Shown here in pieces: positions 26,270 through 35,138 of a DNA stretch of 64,000 nt. A program made the position numbers and the translations under genes. The notes beneath the pieces are model-generated. The model was not told the DNA's origin, searched no databases, and was given only the letters and a program-made list of their open reading frames with translations. Position 1 is the stretch's first letter. Every line of letters starts with the position of its first letter. Source of the DNA: Bacillota bacterium (GTDB taxonomy: Bacteria; Bacillota; Clostridia; Acetivibrionales; DSM-1351); contig JAEZOA010000023.1 of assembly GCA_023441625.1 (NCBI GenBank), positions 24,449 through 88,448 of the forward strand, given 5' to 3'.

Positions 26270-26974
26270 ATGGAGCGTAGGCATATTATATTAGCAATTT
26301 TTCAAAAACAGATAAAAGATGTACTAAAGAATACAGCAGTACTAATTTTATTTTTCATTTTTCCCATCATTGCTTTTGCTATGTCATCTGCAATGTCTGA
26401 ACAAGCAGGTCAGGGTTCCTTCTTTATTTCAATATTCGCAACAATGCATGCCGTCTTTACTCCTATTGTGACAACAGCTGCAATCATTGCAGAGGAAAAA
26501 GAAAAAAATACACTTCGCGTTTTAATCATGTCAAATGTTAAACCATATCAGTATCTTTTGAGTATAGGTGGGTTTGTATTTATTTCTACACTTCTTACTG
26601 GAAGTGCTTTCATTTTGGTCGCTAATTATGGAATAATATCTTCATTTAATTTTATATTTGATTTAGCAATTGGTTGCATATGTTCTATTATATTAGGCTT
26701 AACAATTGGTGGCTTTGCGAAAAACACAATGAGTGCAAATGCAATTGCAGTACCTATTGGTATGTTATTTGCATTTCTTCCAATGCTTTCATCTTTTAAC
26801 AAATCACTCGAAAAGGTTTCAAGGTTTACATATGGACAACAAGTTAGCAATTTAATTTCAAGTCCCGAAAGCATAGGATTTTCAGTGGAGAATGTTGTTG
26901 TAATCGCAGCGAATTTACTTTTAATAATAATTGCCTTTGTAGTTATATTTAGAAGAAATAAACTAGATGTTTGA
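26270..26974 (+). CDS. ABC-2 type transporter permease
   Basis: A 234-residue membrane protein with six predicted helices (about 18-36, 52-74, 92-116, 126-150, 160-178, 205-228) and an EEKEKNTLRVLIMSNVKP cytoplasmic loop typical of ABC-2 exporters. It starts directly after the ATPase stop codon. The substrate is unknown; antimicrobial resistance or lipid export are usual for such modules. Confidence 0.88.
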   Translation: MERRHIILAIFQKQIKDVLKNTAVLILFFIFPIIAFAMSSAMSEQAGQGSFFISIFATMHAVFTPIVTTAAIIAEEKEKNTLRVLIMSNVKPYQYLLSIGGFVFISTLLTGSAFILVANYGIISSFNFIFDLAIGCICSIILGLTIGGFAKNTMSANAIAVPIGMLFAFLPMLSSFNKSLEKVSRFTYGQQVSNLISSPESIGFSVENVVVIAANLLLIIIAFVVIFRRNKLDV

Positions 26975-26995
26975 TTCTACTACAAAATATGGAGA

Positions 26996-27039
26996 AAAAC
27001 AGGGTGTAATAAAGCATTTGCTCTATTGCACCCTGTTTT
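26996..27039 (+). terminator. Terminator of the LytTR-ABC operon
   Basis: AAAACAGGGTG (26996-27006) pairs with CACCCTGTTTT (27029-27039); additional pairing inside. It lies between the permease and the convergent rex gene. Confidence 0.85.
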
Positions 27040-27092
27040 AATAAAAATTTCAGTTTACTGTTTTACCCCAACTATTGACATAGAACCATTTT

Positions 27093-27743
27093 TTAACTAT
27101 TATTCTGTTCTCTTTCAAACTTCTCATTGAGCTTATATCCTAGTACCATTAAGCTATCACTAAGATGAACGTTTTCTACAATGACATCATAGGGGATTTT
27201 TAAATCCATAGGCGAGAAATTCCATAATCCTTTAATTCCTAATCTGCCAACTTTATCTGCTATGGAAGCTGTTACTTTATATGGAACACACAGCATAGCT
27301 ATATCTACCTTATTCTGCAATACAAACTCATCTAAATCATCAGTATTCATAACTTCAATATCTTTGATTGCTTTTCCAACAATTTCAGGATTTGAATCAA
27401 ATATTCCTACAATCTTAAAACCTCTTTTTTCAAAATTCCCATAATTGGCAAGTGCTTGTCCCATGTTTCCTGCACCAATAATAATGGCATAAAACGTTTT
27501 GTTAATGCCTAAAATATTTCCAATTTCATTATACAGAGACTCAACATTGTACCCATAGCCTTGCTGTCCAAAGCCACCAAAACAATTTAAGTCCTGTCTA
27601 ATTTGGGAAGCAGTAATCCCCATTCTTATACTCAATTCCTTCGAGGACACTCTCTTAATTCCGAGCTCTAATAAATCATATAGATATCTATGATATCGAG
27701 GGAGCCGTTTAATTACAGCCATAGAAATTTTCTTTGAAGCCAT
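27093..27743 (-). CDS. rex: Redox-sensing transcriptional repressor Rex
   Basis: A 216-residue NADH/NAD+ sensor that represses fermentation genes when NADH is low. The N-terminal winged helix reads ISMAVIKRLPRYHRYL and RMGITASQIRQDLNCFGGFGQQGYGY; the Rossmann domain has IIGAGNMGQAL; the C-terminal swapped helix contains ENVHLSDSLMVLGYKL. ATG 27743 has AGAGGTGA 8 nt upstream and is preferred to the GTG at 27755. No convincing Rex operator (TTGTTAAnnnnTTAACAA) was found upstream. Confidence 0.94.
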   Translation of the reverse strand: MASKKISMAVIKRLPRYHRYLYDLLELGIKRVSSKELSIRMGITASQIRQDLNCFGGFGQQGYGYNVESLYNEIGNILGINKTFYAIIIGAGNMGQALANYGNFEKRGFKIVGIFDSNPEIVGKAIKDIEVMNTDDLDEFVLQNKVDIAMLCVPYKVTASIADKVGRLGIKGLWNFSPMDLKIPYDVIVENVHLSDSLMVLGYKLNEKFEREQNNS

Positions 27744-27987
27744 TACAATCTTCACCTCTAATTCTTTTGTGTTGGTATTATATCATCTTTGTTATTTTAT
27801 TGTCAATGATATTTGGAATTATATGTTACATTTAGGAAATATTAATACGTGGTACCTAACCACCTTGTAGTGATTGTAAAAATCCTTAGTGTCAAAACAG
27901 TAAATGCATGATAAAATAATCATGTACTTTTTTGCACTTTACAATGGCAAATTGGATAAATTTAATTAACTTATTAGGAGATATACA

Positions 27988-30234
27988 ATGAAGGTTTTGC
28001 ACATTATCGGTGGAGGAGATGTTGGTGGAGCAAAAGTGCATGTTCTGTCTCTAGTAAAGGAGCTCACTTCTTATATTGATGTTACTCTTTTGAGCCTTAG
28101 ACCAGGAGCCTTTGCAGATGAAGCCCGCGAGTTGGGAATAAATGTTGAAATAATCAAATCCTCGAATGTCATATTAGATATAAAAAAAGCAATAAATTAT
28201 GTTAACGACAATCAGTTTGATATAGTTCATTCACATGGTTCAAAAGCAAATATATTCGCTTATGCAATTAAAAAAGCTTGTAAAGTTACAGTTGTTACAA
28301 CTATGCATAGTGATTATAAGCTTGACTACATGCAGAGTTTTTCAAAAAGAATAACAATCGGATTACTTAATGCTATCGTGCTTAGAAAACTTGATTATTA
28401 TATTGTAGTTACCTCAGCTTTTAAAAAAATGCTTACCGACAGAGGTTTTAATGAGAAGCAGATATATACAATATTAAATGGTATTGATTTTAATAAACCC
28501 ATAAAGAATTATTCAAAAGAAGATTTTTGTATTAAATACAAACTCACCTTAGGTGAAGATGATATTTTAGTTGGTACTGCTGCAAGACTTGACCCAGTTA
28601 AGGATATAGGTACTCTTCTCGAGGCCGCAAAGCTTGTGGTTTCAAAAAATCCTAATGTCAAATTTCTAATAGGCGGAGAAGGTGAGGAGGGTAAGGAATT
28701 AAAAGCACGTGCGACCAACCTCGGGCTTGATAATAATGTGTTTTTTCTTGGTTGGTTTGATGACCCTTATGAATTAATTAATGTATTGGATATAAATGTA
28801 ATGACCTCTATAAGCGAGGGTTTTCCATATTATCTTCTTGAGGGTGCCCGCTTATCAAAGGCTACGATATGCAGCAGGGTAGGAGGAATTCCCGACTTAA
28901 TCGAATCCTCCGTTAATGGTTATCTTTTTGAGCCAAGGGATTATAACACTCTTTCAGAGCATTTGTTGACGCTTGCATCCAATAGTAACAAGCGCAAGGA
29001 ATTTGGTGAAATGCTTTACGAAAAAGCAGATAGAGATTTCTCACTTAGTGCCATGTGTCGTACTCAAATAGAAATATATAACTCAATCTGCAGCAATTTA
29101 AATGCTTTAAAAAGAAAAAAATATGATGTGATTATATCTGGGTATTATGGTTTCAATAATATAGGCGACGATGCTATGCTTAGGTCTATTATTGATAATC
29201 TAAAACAGCAAAAACCTGATATTTCTATTTTAGTTTTATCAAAGAAGCCAGAGGAAACCTCAAAAAACTATAATGTTAAGACTGTTAATAGGAAGAATAT
29301 GTTTTCAGTTTATTTTTCCATGAGGAAGGCACGACTTTTTATTTATGGTGGAGGTAATATAATTCAAGACAGTACCAGCTCTCGCTCTCTTATTTACTAT
29401 TTGAGTACAGCTTGGCTGGCAAAAAAGCTTAATCTCAGAGTTATGTTTTATGCTAATGGCATTGGTCCAATTAACAAGCCTATGAATTCGAGATTTTCTC
29501 GAAGAATACTGGATAGAGCCGATGTTATAACTGTTAGAGAAAGACTGTCTTATAATGAGCTTAAAAAGATGGGTATAACAAAGCCTAAAGTTCTTTTAAC
29601 AGCTGATGCAGCACTTGCAGTTTATATTGAAAATGATGAGGAGCTTGATAGTATTTTAGCTAGCGAAGGAATACCTCTTGACAATAAATATGCTGGCTTT
29701 TCTGTACGAAGATGCCCTGACTGTGAAAATCATCAGCATACAAAATACGAGCAGTCTATTGCTGAGATAGCCGACTATGCATATACTAAATACAACCTTA
29801 TTCCGATATTCATTCCAATGGAGTATCATGTTGATATTGTAACAATAAGAAACATTGTATCTAAAATGAAAACAAGAGCTTATATTATCAATGATAATCA
29901 TTCTGTCTCCGAGACATTTGCTATTATAAAGGGACTTGACATTATGATTGGCATGCGCCTTCATGCACTAATATTTGCAGCCTATATGAATGTTCCTATG
30001 ATTGGTATTAGCTACCAACCAAAGGTTGATGGCTTTCTTGAATATGTTAACCAACCGTCAGTTGGCAGCGTTAAAGAAATGGATTTTGAACTTATGCGTT
30101 CCAAATTTGATCTAGTTATTGAAAACCATATTGAGATAAAAACTGAGCTTGCAAAATCTATTCAAGATTTGATAAATAAAGCACAAGAGAATTCTCGTAT
30201 TGCTATTGAGCTAATAAATGAGTGTCAAAACTGA
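27988..30234 (+). CDS. Fusion of GT4 glycosyltransferase and CsaB-like pyruvyl transferase
   Basis: A 748-residue two-domain protein. Residues 1 to about 370 form a GT-B family-4 glycosyltransferase (HIIGGGDVGGAKVH, GTAARLDPVKD, GWFDDPYELIN, TSISEGFPYYLLEGARL). From about 382 to 740 it is a polysaccharide pyruvyl transferase of CsaB type (DVIISGYYGFNNIGDDAML, YGGGNIIQD, FYANGIGPINKP, RLHALIFAAYMNVPMIGISYQPK). CsaB adds ketal pyruvate to secondary cell-wall polymer so that SLH-domain proteins can bind. The fused partner could make the glycan that is modified. The RBS TAGGAGATA lies before ATG. Confidence 0.88.
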   Translation: MKVLHIIGGGDVGGAKVHVLSLVKELTSYIDVTLLSLRPGAFADEARELGINVEIIKSSNVILDIKKAINYVNDNQFDIVHSHGSKANIFAYAIKKACKVTVVTTMHSDYKLDYMQSFSKRITIGLLNAIVLRKLDYYIVVTSAFKKMLTDRGFNEKQIYTILNGIDFNKPIKNYSKEDFCIKYKLTLGEDDILVGTAARLDPVKDIGTLLEAAKLVVSKNPNVKFLIGGEGEEGKELKARATNLGLDNNVFFLGWFDDPYELINVLDINVMTSISEGFPYYLLEGARLSKATICSRVGGIPDLIESSVNGYLFEPRDYNTLSEHLLTLASNSNKRKEFGEMLYEKADRDFSLSAMCRTQIEIYNSICSNLNALKRKKYDVIISGYYGFNNIGDDAMLRSIIDNLKQQKPDISILVLSKKPEETSKNYNVKTVNRKNMFSVYFSMRKARLFIYGGGNIIQDSTSSRSLIYYLSTAWLAKKLNLRVMFYANGIGPINKPMNSRFSRRILDRADVITVRERLSYNELKKMGITKPKVLLTADAALAVYIENDEELDSILASEGIPLDNKYAGFSVRRCPDCENHQHTKYEQSIAEIADYAYTKYNLIPIFIPMEYHVDIVTIRNIVSKMKTRAYIINDNHSVSETFAIIKGLDIMIGMRLHALIFAAYMNVPMIGISYQPKVDGFLEYVNQPSVGSVKEMDFELMRSKFDLVIENHIEIKTELAKSIQDLINKAQENSRIAIELINECQN

Positions 30235-30243
30235 CACTCATTT
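30216..30243 (+). terminator. Hairpin terminator overlapping the GT4-CsaB stop codon
   Basis: AAATGAGTGTCA (30216-30227) and TGACACTCATTT (30232-30243) are perfect arms around AAAC, followed by ATTTTAC. The TGA stop codon at 30232-30234 is part of the right arm. Confidence 0.8.
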
Positions 30244-30250
30244 ATTTTAC

Positions 30251-30285
30251 AGTAAGCAATTATGGCTTGCCAACTTGCGTTGTTT
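30251..30285 (-). repeat. Family A palindromic repeat, copy 1
   Basis: On the minus strand it starts AACAACGCAA, then core GTTGGCAAGCCA. The right half of the core is slightly altered (GCCATAATTGCTTACT). It lies between the GT4-CsaB stop and the convergent ABC-F stop. Confidence 0.8.
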
Positions 30286-30288
30286 TGT

Positions 30289-32202
30289 TTATTGTTGTTC
30301 TAACTGTTCCGTTACATCCGTCCACACAGAGTATAATTCTTCTAGTTGGTTCTCGTTTGATTGCTTCTCTTCATTGAGTTCAATTAATTTTAAATGGTCT
30401 ACAGCAAATTCAACCATTTCATTTTCTATTGCCTTTAGTCGTTGTTCAGTCTTCTCAATCTCCCTCTCAGTATCAGCTAGCTGTTTTTCAAGCTTACGTA
30501 TTCTGCTGCGCTCTTCCTTAGTAGCAATACGAGTTTGCTTAGCCTCTGATATTGTACTCTCTTCATTTGAATTTTTGTCGTTTCCAGAACTCCCTTTATA
30601 ATGAGAGGCGTAATATGTGTAATTCCCTGTGCAATCTAACGGTGGGTTGGTCCCAATATCAATTATTCTTGTAGCAAGCTTATTAATGAAATATCTATCA
30701 TGTGAAACAATTAGCATTGTACCTTCATAATCATTTAACGCATCCTCTAATATTTCTCTTGAATTAATATCAAGATGGTTTGTAGGTTCATCCAATATAA
30801 TAAAGTTTGCATCCGAAAAGATAAGTTTAAGCATTGAGACCCTGCTCTTCTCTCCACCACTTAAAACAGATATTTTTTTAAACACATCTTCACCAGTAAA
30901 TAGGAAGGATGCCAGAGCATTTCTCACCTCTGTTTGAACTAACTTTTGATTTACACTCCAAACCTCATCTATGACTGAATTATCCCCATTAAGATCTGCC
31001 ATCTCCTGGTCATAATAACCCAAATTTACCTTTGCTCCAAAATTGAATTTACCTGCAGTTGCTTCAAGCTTTCCAGCCAATATTTTAAGTAAGGTAGATT
31101 TTCCACAGCCATTTGGTCCTAATAAAAATACCCTTTCAGACTTTCTAATCTTGAAGCCAACATTCTTAAATAGCTCTTTGTCATCAAATGACTTTGAAAC
31201 TCCGTCAACGTCCAAAACTTCATTCCCGCTGAGCATGGTCTGATTAAATTTCATTTTTATCTTTTGGGGTGCAGCAGCTGGCTTGTCCACCTTTTCCATT
31301 CTATCAAGAGCCTTTTGCCTGCTCTCAGCTGCAATAATATTTCTCTCTCTGTTCCATCTTCTCTGCTGCTCAATATATGCTTCCTGCCTAGCAATTTCCT
31401 TCTGCTGCAGCTGATAATGTTTTTCTTGTATTTCTCTATTGCTGGCTTTCTGTTTCACATAAGCTGAATAATTACAGTTGTAAACAGTACTTGTGCAGTT
31501 CTCTATCTCAATTGTTCTATTTGTTACAGCATCAAGAAAATATCTATCATGAGAAATTATTAATAGACACTTTTTGTAACACTTTAAGTACTCTTCTAGC
31601 CACTCGACAGCTGAGATATCAAGATGGTTTGTAGGCTCGTCCAGTAACAAAATATCTGGCTCCTCAAGAAGAACCTTTGCTAGGGCTAATCTTGTTTTTT
31701 GGCCCCCACTGAGTATACTTACCTTAGCTGCAAATTCACTATCGGCAAAGCCTAATCCTCTTAAAACTCCCCTGACTCGGCTGTTATATTCATAGCCCCC
31801 AAGATAAGAAAACCTTTCCGTCAGTCTGCTGTATTCCTTCATTAGCGACGACAATTTCTCCTGGTCAGTAGTAGTACTAATTTCCTTTTCAATTCTGTTT
31901 ATAGATTTCTCCATATCAATAAGGTCTTTAAAAACCTCAAGCAATTCATCCCACAGTGTATTTTCAGAGTTAAGGGCAGCATTCTGTTTAAGATACCCTA
32001 AAACAAGGTCTTTTGAAATAAAAACCTCTCCATTTTCTTGATTGAGTTCACCTGTCAAAATTTTAAACAAAGTGGACTTTCCAGCTCCATTAACGCCTAC
32101 CAATCCTACCTTATCATTTTCCTGCAGGCTGAAAGAAATATTTTTAATTATAGTTTCTGTTCCATATGAAAATTCTATATTATTACAATTAAGTACAATC
32201 AC
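30289..32202 (-). CDS. ABC-F family ATPase (ribosome-associated type)
   Basis: A 637-residue protein with two ABC domains and no membrane helices: Walker A GVNGAGKST and GPNGCGKST, signatures LSGGQKTRLALAKVLL and LSGGEKSRVSMLKL, Walker B LLLDEPTNHLDISAVEW and ILDEPTNHLDINSRE. A charged inter-domain linker at about 240-310 and a C-terminal coiled coil at about 565-635 are present. ABC-F proteins of this build act on ribosomes in translation or in antibiotic protection; which one cannot be told from sequence. GTG start with GGAGAG 5 nt upstream. The gene is flanked by inverted family A repeats. Confidence 0.92.
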   Translation of the reverse strand: MIVLNCNNIEFSYGTETIIKNISFSLQENDKVGLVGVNGAGKSTLFKILTGELNQENGEVFISKDLVLGYLKQNAALNSENTLWDELLEVFKDLIDMEKSINRIEKEISTTTDQEKLSSLMKEYSRLTERFSYLGGYEYNSRVRGVLRGLGFADSEFAAKVSILSGGQKTRLALAKVLLEEPDILLLDEPTNHLDISAVEWLEEYLKCYKKCLLIISHDRYFLDAVTNRTIEIENCTSTVYNCNYSAYVKQKASNREIQEKHYQLQQKEIARQEAYIEQQRRWNRERNIIAAESRQKALDRMEKVDKPAAAPQKIKMKFNQTMLSGNEVLDVDGVSKSFDDKELFKNVGFKIRKSERVFLLGPNGCGKSTLLKILAGKLEATAGKFNFGAKVNLGYYDQEMADLNGDNSVIDEVWSVNQKLVQTEVRNALASFLFTGEDVFKKISVLSGGEKSRVSMLKLIFSDANFIILDEPTNHLDINSREILEDALNDYEGTMLIVSHDRYFINKLATRIIDIGTNPPLDCTGNYTYYASHYKGSSGNDKNSNEESTISEAKQTRIATKEERSRIRKLEKQLADTEREIEKTEQRLKAIENEMVEFAVDHLKLIELNEEKQSNENQLEELYSVWTDVTEQLEQQ

Positions 32203-32222
32203 GTTAACTCTCCAATTTTATT

Positions 32223-32260
32223 AAACAACGCAAGTTTGCAAGCCAACATTGCTTATTTTA
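32223..32260 (+). repeat. Family A palindromic repeat, copy 2
   Basis: Plus-strand orientation: AAACAACGCAA, core GTTTGCAAGCCAAC (one mismatch), then ATTGCTTATTTTA. It lies 21 bp upstream of the ABC-F start, in opposite orientation to copy 1 at its other end. Confidence 0.85.
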
Positions 32261-32265
32261 ATAAT

Positions 32266-32300
32266 TCAACTTCCTCAGTAAAAATCACCGAGAAAGTTGA
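32266..32300 (-). terminator. Hairpin after cwlD
   Basis: Imperfect stem TCAACTT-CTC-GT with AC-GAG-AAGTTGA (32266-32300), about 55 bp beyond the cwlD stop on the minus strand. Confidence 0.5.
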
Positions 32301-32356
32301 TCATATTTTAAAACATATTTAATTCATTATATCAGAAGCATACTCAATCCAGCTAC

Positions 32357-33127
32357 CTATTTTTTGATTTCTTTATTGCTACCCTCACCATTTCCTTTAA
32401 AATAATTATCCACTCCACCCTTTATCGCAGCTGCCAGCTTCTTTTGATAGTCTTCAGTACCCAACTTTTTCTCTTCATCTATGTTGGATAAAAAGCCACA
32501 TTCTACAACAACAGTAGTAGTTTTTAGATTTTTCAATATAATAATTGGGTCTTTTTTGACTAACGCCACTCTTTCATTGGCATTATCAACATTTAGCCTT
32601 ATAGAACTCTGTATTTCATTTGCCAGTTTTTGGCTGTCAGGTGAATTGGGAGGAAAAAACACCTGCGCCCCATGGTATTTAGTCTGAGCAAACTTATTTA
32701 AATGGATGCTAACAACAATATCTGCACCTGAGTTATCCATTATTTCTTTCCTTGTAGTCAAATCTTCTCTTCTCTTTTGAAGAATATTATCTGTGTCAGT
32801 ACTATAATTAAGCTTATCAGAGTCCCTCGTCAAAATAACCTTATAATTATCCTTTTCTAAAAGTTCCTTTGTTAGCATTACAATATTTAAGTTAACCTCT
32901 TTCTCCCTCAAACCGCTTAAATTACCCACAGCACCTGGGTCCTCACCCCCATGGCCTGCATCGAGAATAACAGTTTTGACTGCTACCTGATTTTCAGGTA
33001 CTTGTTCATTATCCCCTGTAACAGGTTTGGAATAATCAACTGCAAAGCCTATACTAAATACTGTTATGGAAAACAATAGTAAAAGTGATATAAATAATAT
33101 GTTCCTCTTGCTAATTACTACTATCAT
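32357..33127 (-). CDS. cwlD: N-acetylmuramoyl-L-alanine amidase, CwlD-like
   Basis: A 256-residue exported amidase_3 enzyme with an N-terminal signal/anchor (about 8-28) and zinc/catalytic motifs: ILDAGHGGEDPGAVG (His), LREKEVNLNIV (Glu), VSIHLNKF (His) and TVVVECGFLSNIDEE (Glu). The short single-domain form is that of CwlD, which strips peptides from muramic acid during spore cortex synthesis; this suggests a spore-former. Other cell-wall amidases share the fold, so the specific name is likely but not certain. Monocistronic. Confidence 0.85.
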   Translation of the reverse strand: MIVVISKRNILFISLLLLFSITVFSIGFAVDYSKPVTGDNEQVPENQVAVKTVILDAGHGGEDPGAVGNLSGLREKEVNLNIVMLTKELLEKDNYKVILTRDSDKLNYSTDTDNILQKRREDLTTRKEIMDNSGADIVVSIHLNKFAQTKYHGAQVFFPPNSPDSQKLANEIQSSIRLNVDNANERVALVKKDPIIILKNLKTTTVVVECGFLSNIDEEKKLGTEDYQKKLAAAIKGGVDNYFKGNGEGSNKEIKK

Positions 33128-33474
33128 AGAAAACCATCCTTTAGTCGTTTTTAAGTATCCATATTACTATGGATATTCTAAACATTTTGTGATATGCATG
33201 AAAAACTAAATTGCTTGTATTGTTTTGAGAATATTATTTGTGCATTTAGTTCTAATATGTTAGAATCTTATAATAAAAAAGTCAATTCAAAATTAAATTC
33301 AAGCCCAAACTGCGTTCAAACTTGGCTTAATTAGCCTGGAAGGCGAAGGCACTGAACCGTAATTGACTTTAGTAAATTTAGAACTGACTGTATCGGCTTT
33401 GTGAGATATACACCCAATACAAAATGATACATTTTAATAGTGCTATTTATATATTAATATAGAAGGTGAATAAA
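33128..33474. other. Intergenic region with a long-range dyad
   Basis: A 347-bp divergent region. An inverted repeat AAAGTCAATT (from about 33280) / AATTGACTTT (about 33361-33370) encloses about 70 nt that contain further short complementary pieces (CAAGCC with GGCTTAATTAGCC), compatible with a structured RNA or a decayed mobile element. I do not recognise a riboswitch class. The remainder is AT-rich. Confidence 0.35.
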
Positions 33475-34269
33475 TTGAAATTAACAAAAATAATTGATGC
33501 CCATGCGCATATATATCCTGAAAAAATAGCTAAAAAAGCAACAAAAACGATAGGTAATTATTATGATGTGCCCATTTACGGAGAAGGCACTGTTAAAGAC
33601 TTACTTAATAGTGGGAAAAAAATAAACGTTTATAAATATATTGTTCATTCCAGTGCTACCAAAGTTGAACAGGTTTCCTCCATAAATGACTTCATTTGGC
33701 AGACTATATCAGAAAACGAAAGCTTAATTGGCTTTGGTACTTTACATCCTGGCCTTGATGATGTTGAATATGAAGTGAATAGAATAATCAATTTGGGATT
33801 AAAGGGGGTTAAACTTCACCCAGATTTCCAGAATTTTAATATTGATGACAATAGTATGCTGCCTATTTATAGTGCACTTGAAGGTAAACTTCCAGTACTT
33901 ATTCATATGGGAGATGAAAACAGAACCTCCTCCAGCCCTGAAAGATTGTCTGTCATAATAGAAAAATTCCCAAATCTCACCATTATCGCTGCTCATCTTG
34001 GCGGATATCAGATGTGGGATGACTCCTTAAAGTATCTTGTTGGAAAAAACATATATCTTGACACCTCAAGTTCTTTAGCTATTATTGACAAAGAAAAAGC
34101 AACCTATATTATTAGGAAGCATGGAGTGAATAAAATTCTCTTCGGCTCAGACTATCCAATGTGGTCCCATGAAGAAGAACTTCAAAGGTTTTATAGCCTT
34201 GAACTCACAGATGAAGAACGAAAACTCATCTTATGTGATAATGCTTTAAGCTTACTAGGTATAGAATAA
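33475..34269 (+). CDS. Amidohydrolase-fold (TIM-barrel) metal-dependent hydrolase
   Basis: A 264-residue cytosolic protein of the amidohydrolase-2 superfamily: N-terminal metal motif IIDAHAHIYP (HxH), GVKLHPDFQNF, LIHMGDE, AAHLGGYQMWDD (His), and ILFGSDYPMW (Asp). These are the ligand positions of hydrolases or decarboxylases such as the ACMSD/gamma-resorcylate group; the substrate is not identifiable. TTG 33475 is chosen because AGAAGG lies 8 nt upstream; the GTG at 33466 overlaps that RBS. Single gene. Confidence 0.82.
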   Translation: MKLTKIIDAHAHIYPEKIAKKATKTIGNYYDVPIYGEGTVKDLLNSGKKINVYKYIVHSSATKVEQVSSINDFIWQTISENESLIGFGTLHPGLDDVEYEVNRIINLGLKGVKLHPDFQNFNIDDNSMLPIYSALEGKLPVLIHMGDENRTSSSPERLSVIIEKFPNLTIIAAHLGGYQMWDDSLKYLVGKNIYLDTSSSLAIIDKEKATYIIRKHGVNKILFGSDYPMWSHEEELQRFYSLELTDEERKLILCDNALSLLGIE

Positions 34270-34286
34270 ACAAATAAAAAGAAAAT

Positions 34287-35132
34287 CTAAGTAATGTATA
34301 CTAAGTCATCAATTTCTCCGCCAAGCTTCTTTATAGCCGCTCTAATTTGGTTAAATGTATCTTTATCCATTTCCTTTATGTTCTTCATAATATATCCTCT
34401 TAAAAGGGGTATTGCCCTTCCATCACCATAATCCCCAATGACTTCAACTACAAGCTTTATATTTGACAGTACCCTGAAGGCATTTTTCAAAAAGTAGAAA
34501 ATCTCATCGGATTGGTGCTCCTTACATATTTCGGCTACACATGTAAGCAAAAGTTCCTTAACTAAATCCTGATTAGTGGTATGAAAGGTTTCAATTAAAT
34601 TATTTAGGATAGTTTCATCATACAAGGCAATTGCAGAGCAAACAGCCTCTGAAATCAATTCATCTCCACAACAGTTTATCAGAAGATTAATAAGCTTTTC
34701 TTTATATTCATCAAATCTTAGGCAGCTAATAGCATATACTGCTTGAGAAATCGCTAAATTTTTGATTTTGTCCTTTGATGCTAATGAGTCTTCTATAAAG
34801 TTAAACAGCATATCTGCTGCAGACTTACCATATTCCTTCAATCTATCAATAACAATGTCAGGAACGCCCACATCAGATACAGAAGCTATTTCTATAAAGA
34901 ATTCCACCAGTGCTTCAAGAGAAGTCAAAGAGTTAATATATTCACCTGGTGTAATATTACCAATATCAGAAAGCTCTTCATTAAGCCATTTACTTTCTAT
35001 CTCAGATATTAATTCATCTTCATCAATTTTTATTTCATTGTTCTCACTTGTTGCATGTTCCTCTAAAAAACTAGTAAAGCCTGCTTCAATTGCTAAATTG
35101 TAGCTTTGCGAAACAATAGTATTTTTGTTCAT
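34287..35132 (-). CDS. Hypothetical HEAT-repeat-like helical protein
   Basis: A 281-residue acidic, almost fully helical soluble protein. From about residue 95 it consists of helical pairs such as LINLLINCCGDELISEAV, LIETFHTTNQDLVKELLLTC and IPLLRGYIMKN, with DYGDGRAIPLL typical of HEAT/PBS-lyase repeats. No catalytic motif is seen, so a protein-protein scaffold is likely. The next gene (membrane protein) ends 6 bp upstream of its start, so the two form an operon. RBS GGAGAAGG. Confidence 0.7.
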   Translation of the reverse strand: MNKNTIVSQSYNLAIEAGFTSFLEEHATSENNEIKIDEDELISEIESKWLNEELSDIGNITPGEYINSLTSLEALVEFFIEIASVSDVGVPDIVIDRLKEYGKSAADMLFNFIEDSLASKDKIKNLAISQAVYAISCLRFDEYKEKLINLLINCCGDELISEAVCSAIALYDETILNNLIETFHTTNQDLVKELLLTCVAEICKEHQSDEIFYFLKNAFRVLSNIKLVVEVIGDYGDGRAIPLLRGYIMKNIKEMDKDTFNQIRAAIKKLGGEIDDLVYIT

Positions 35133-35138
35133 AATAAT

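Noticed and set aside
27848..27870. GGTACC-type sequence resembling a T-box element upstream of rex (minus strand)
   Set aside because: The strict AGGGTGGNACCGCG motif is interrupted, there is no specifier or antiterminator structure visible, and rex is not an amino-acid gene.
33279..33372. Possible c-di-GMP riboswitch
   Set aside because: The conserved GEMM core sequences are not present; only a generic dyad remains.
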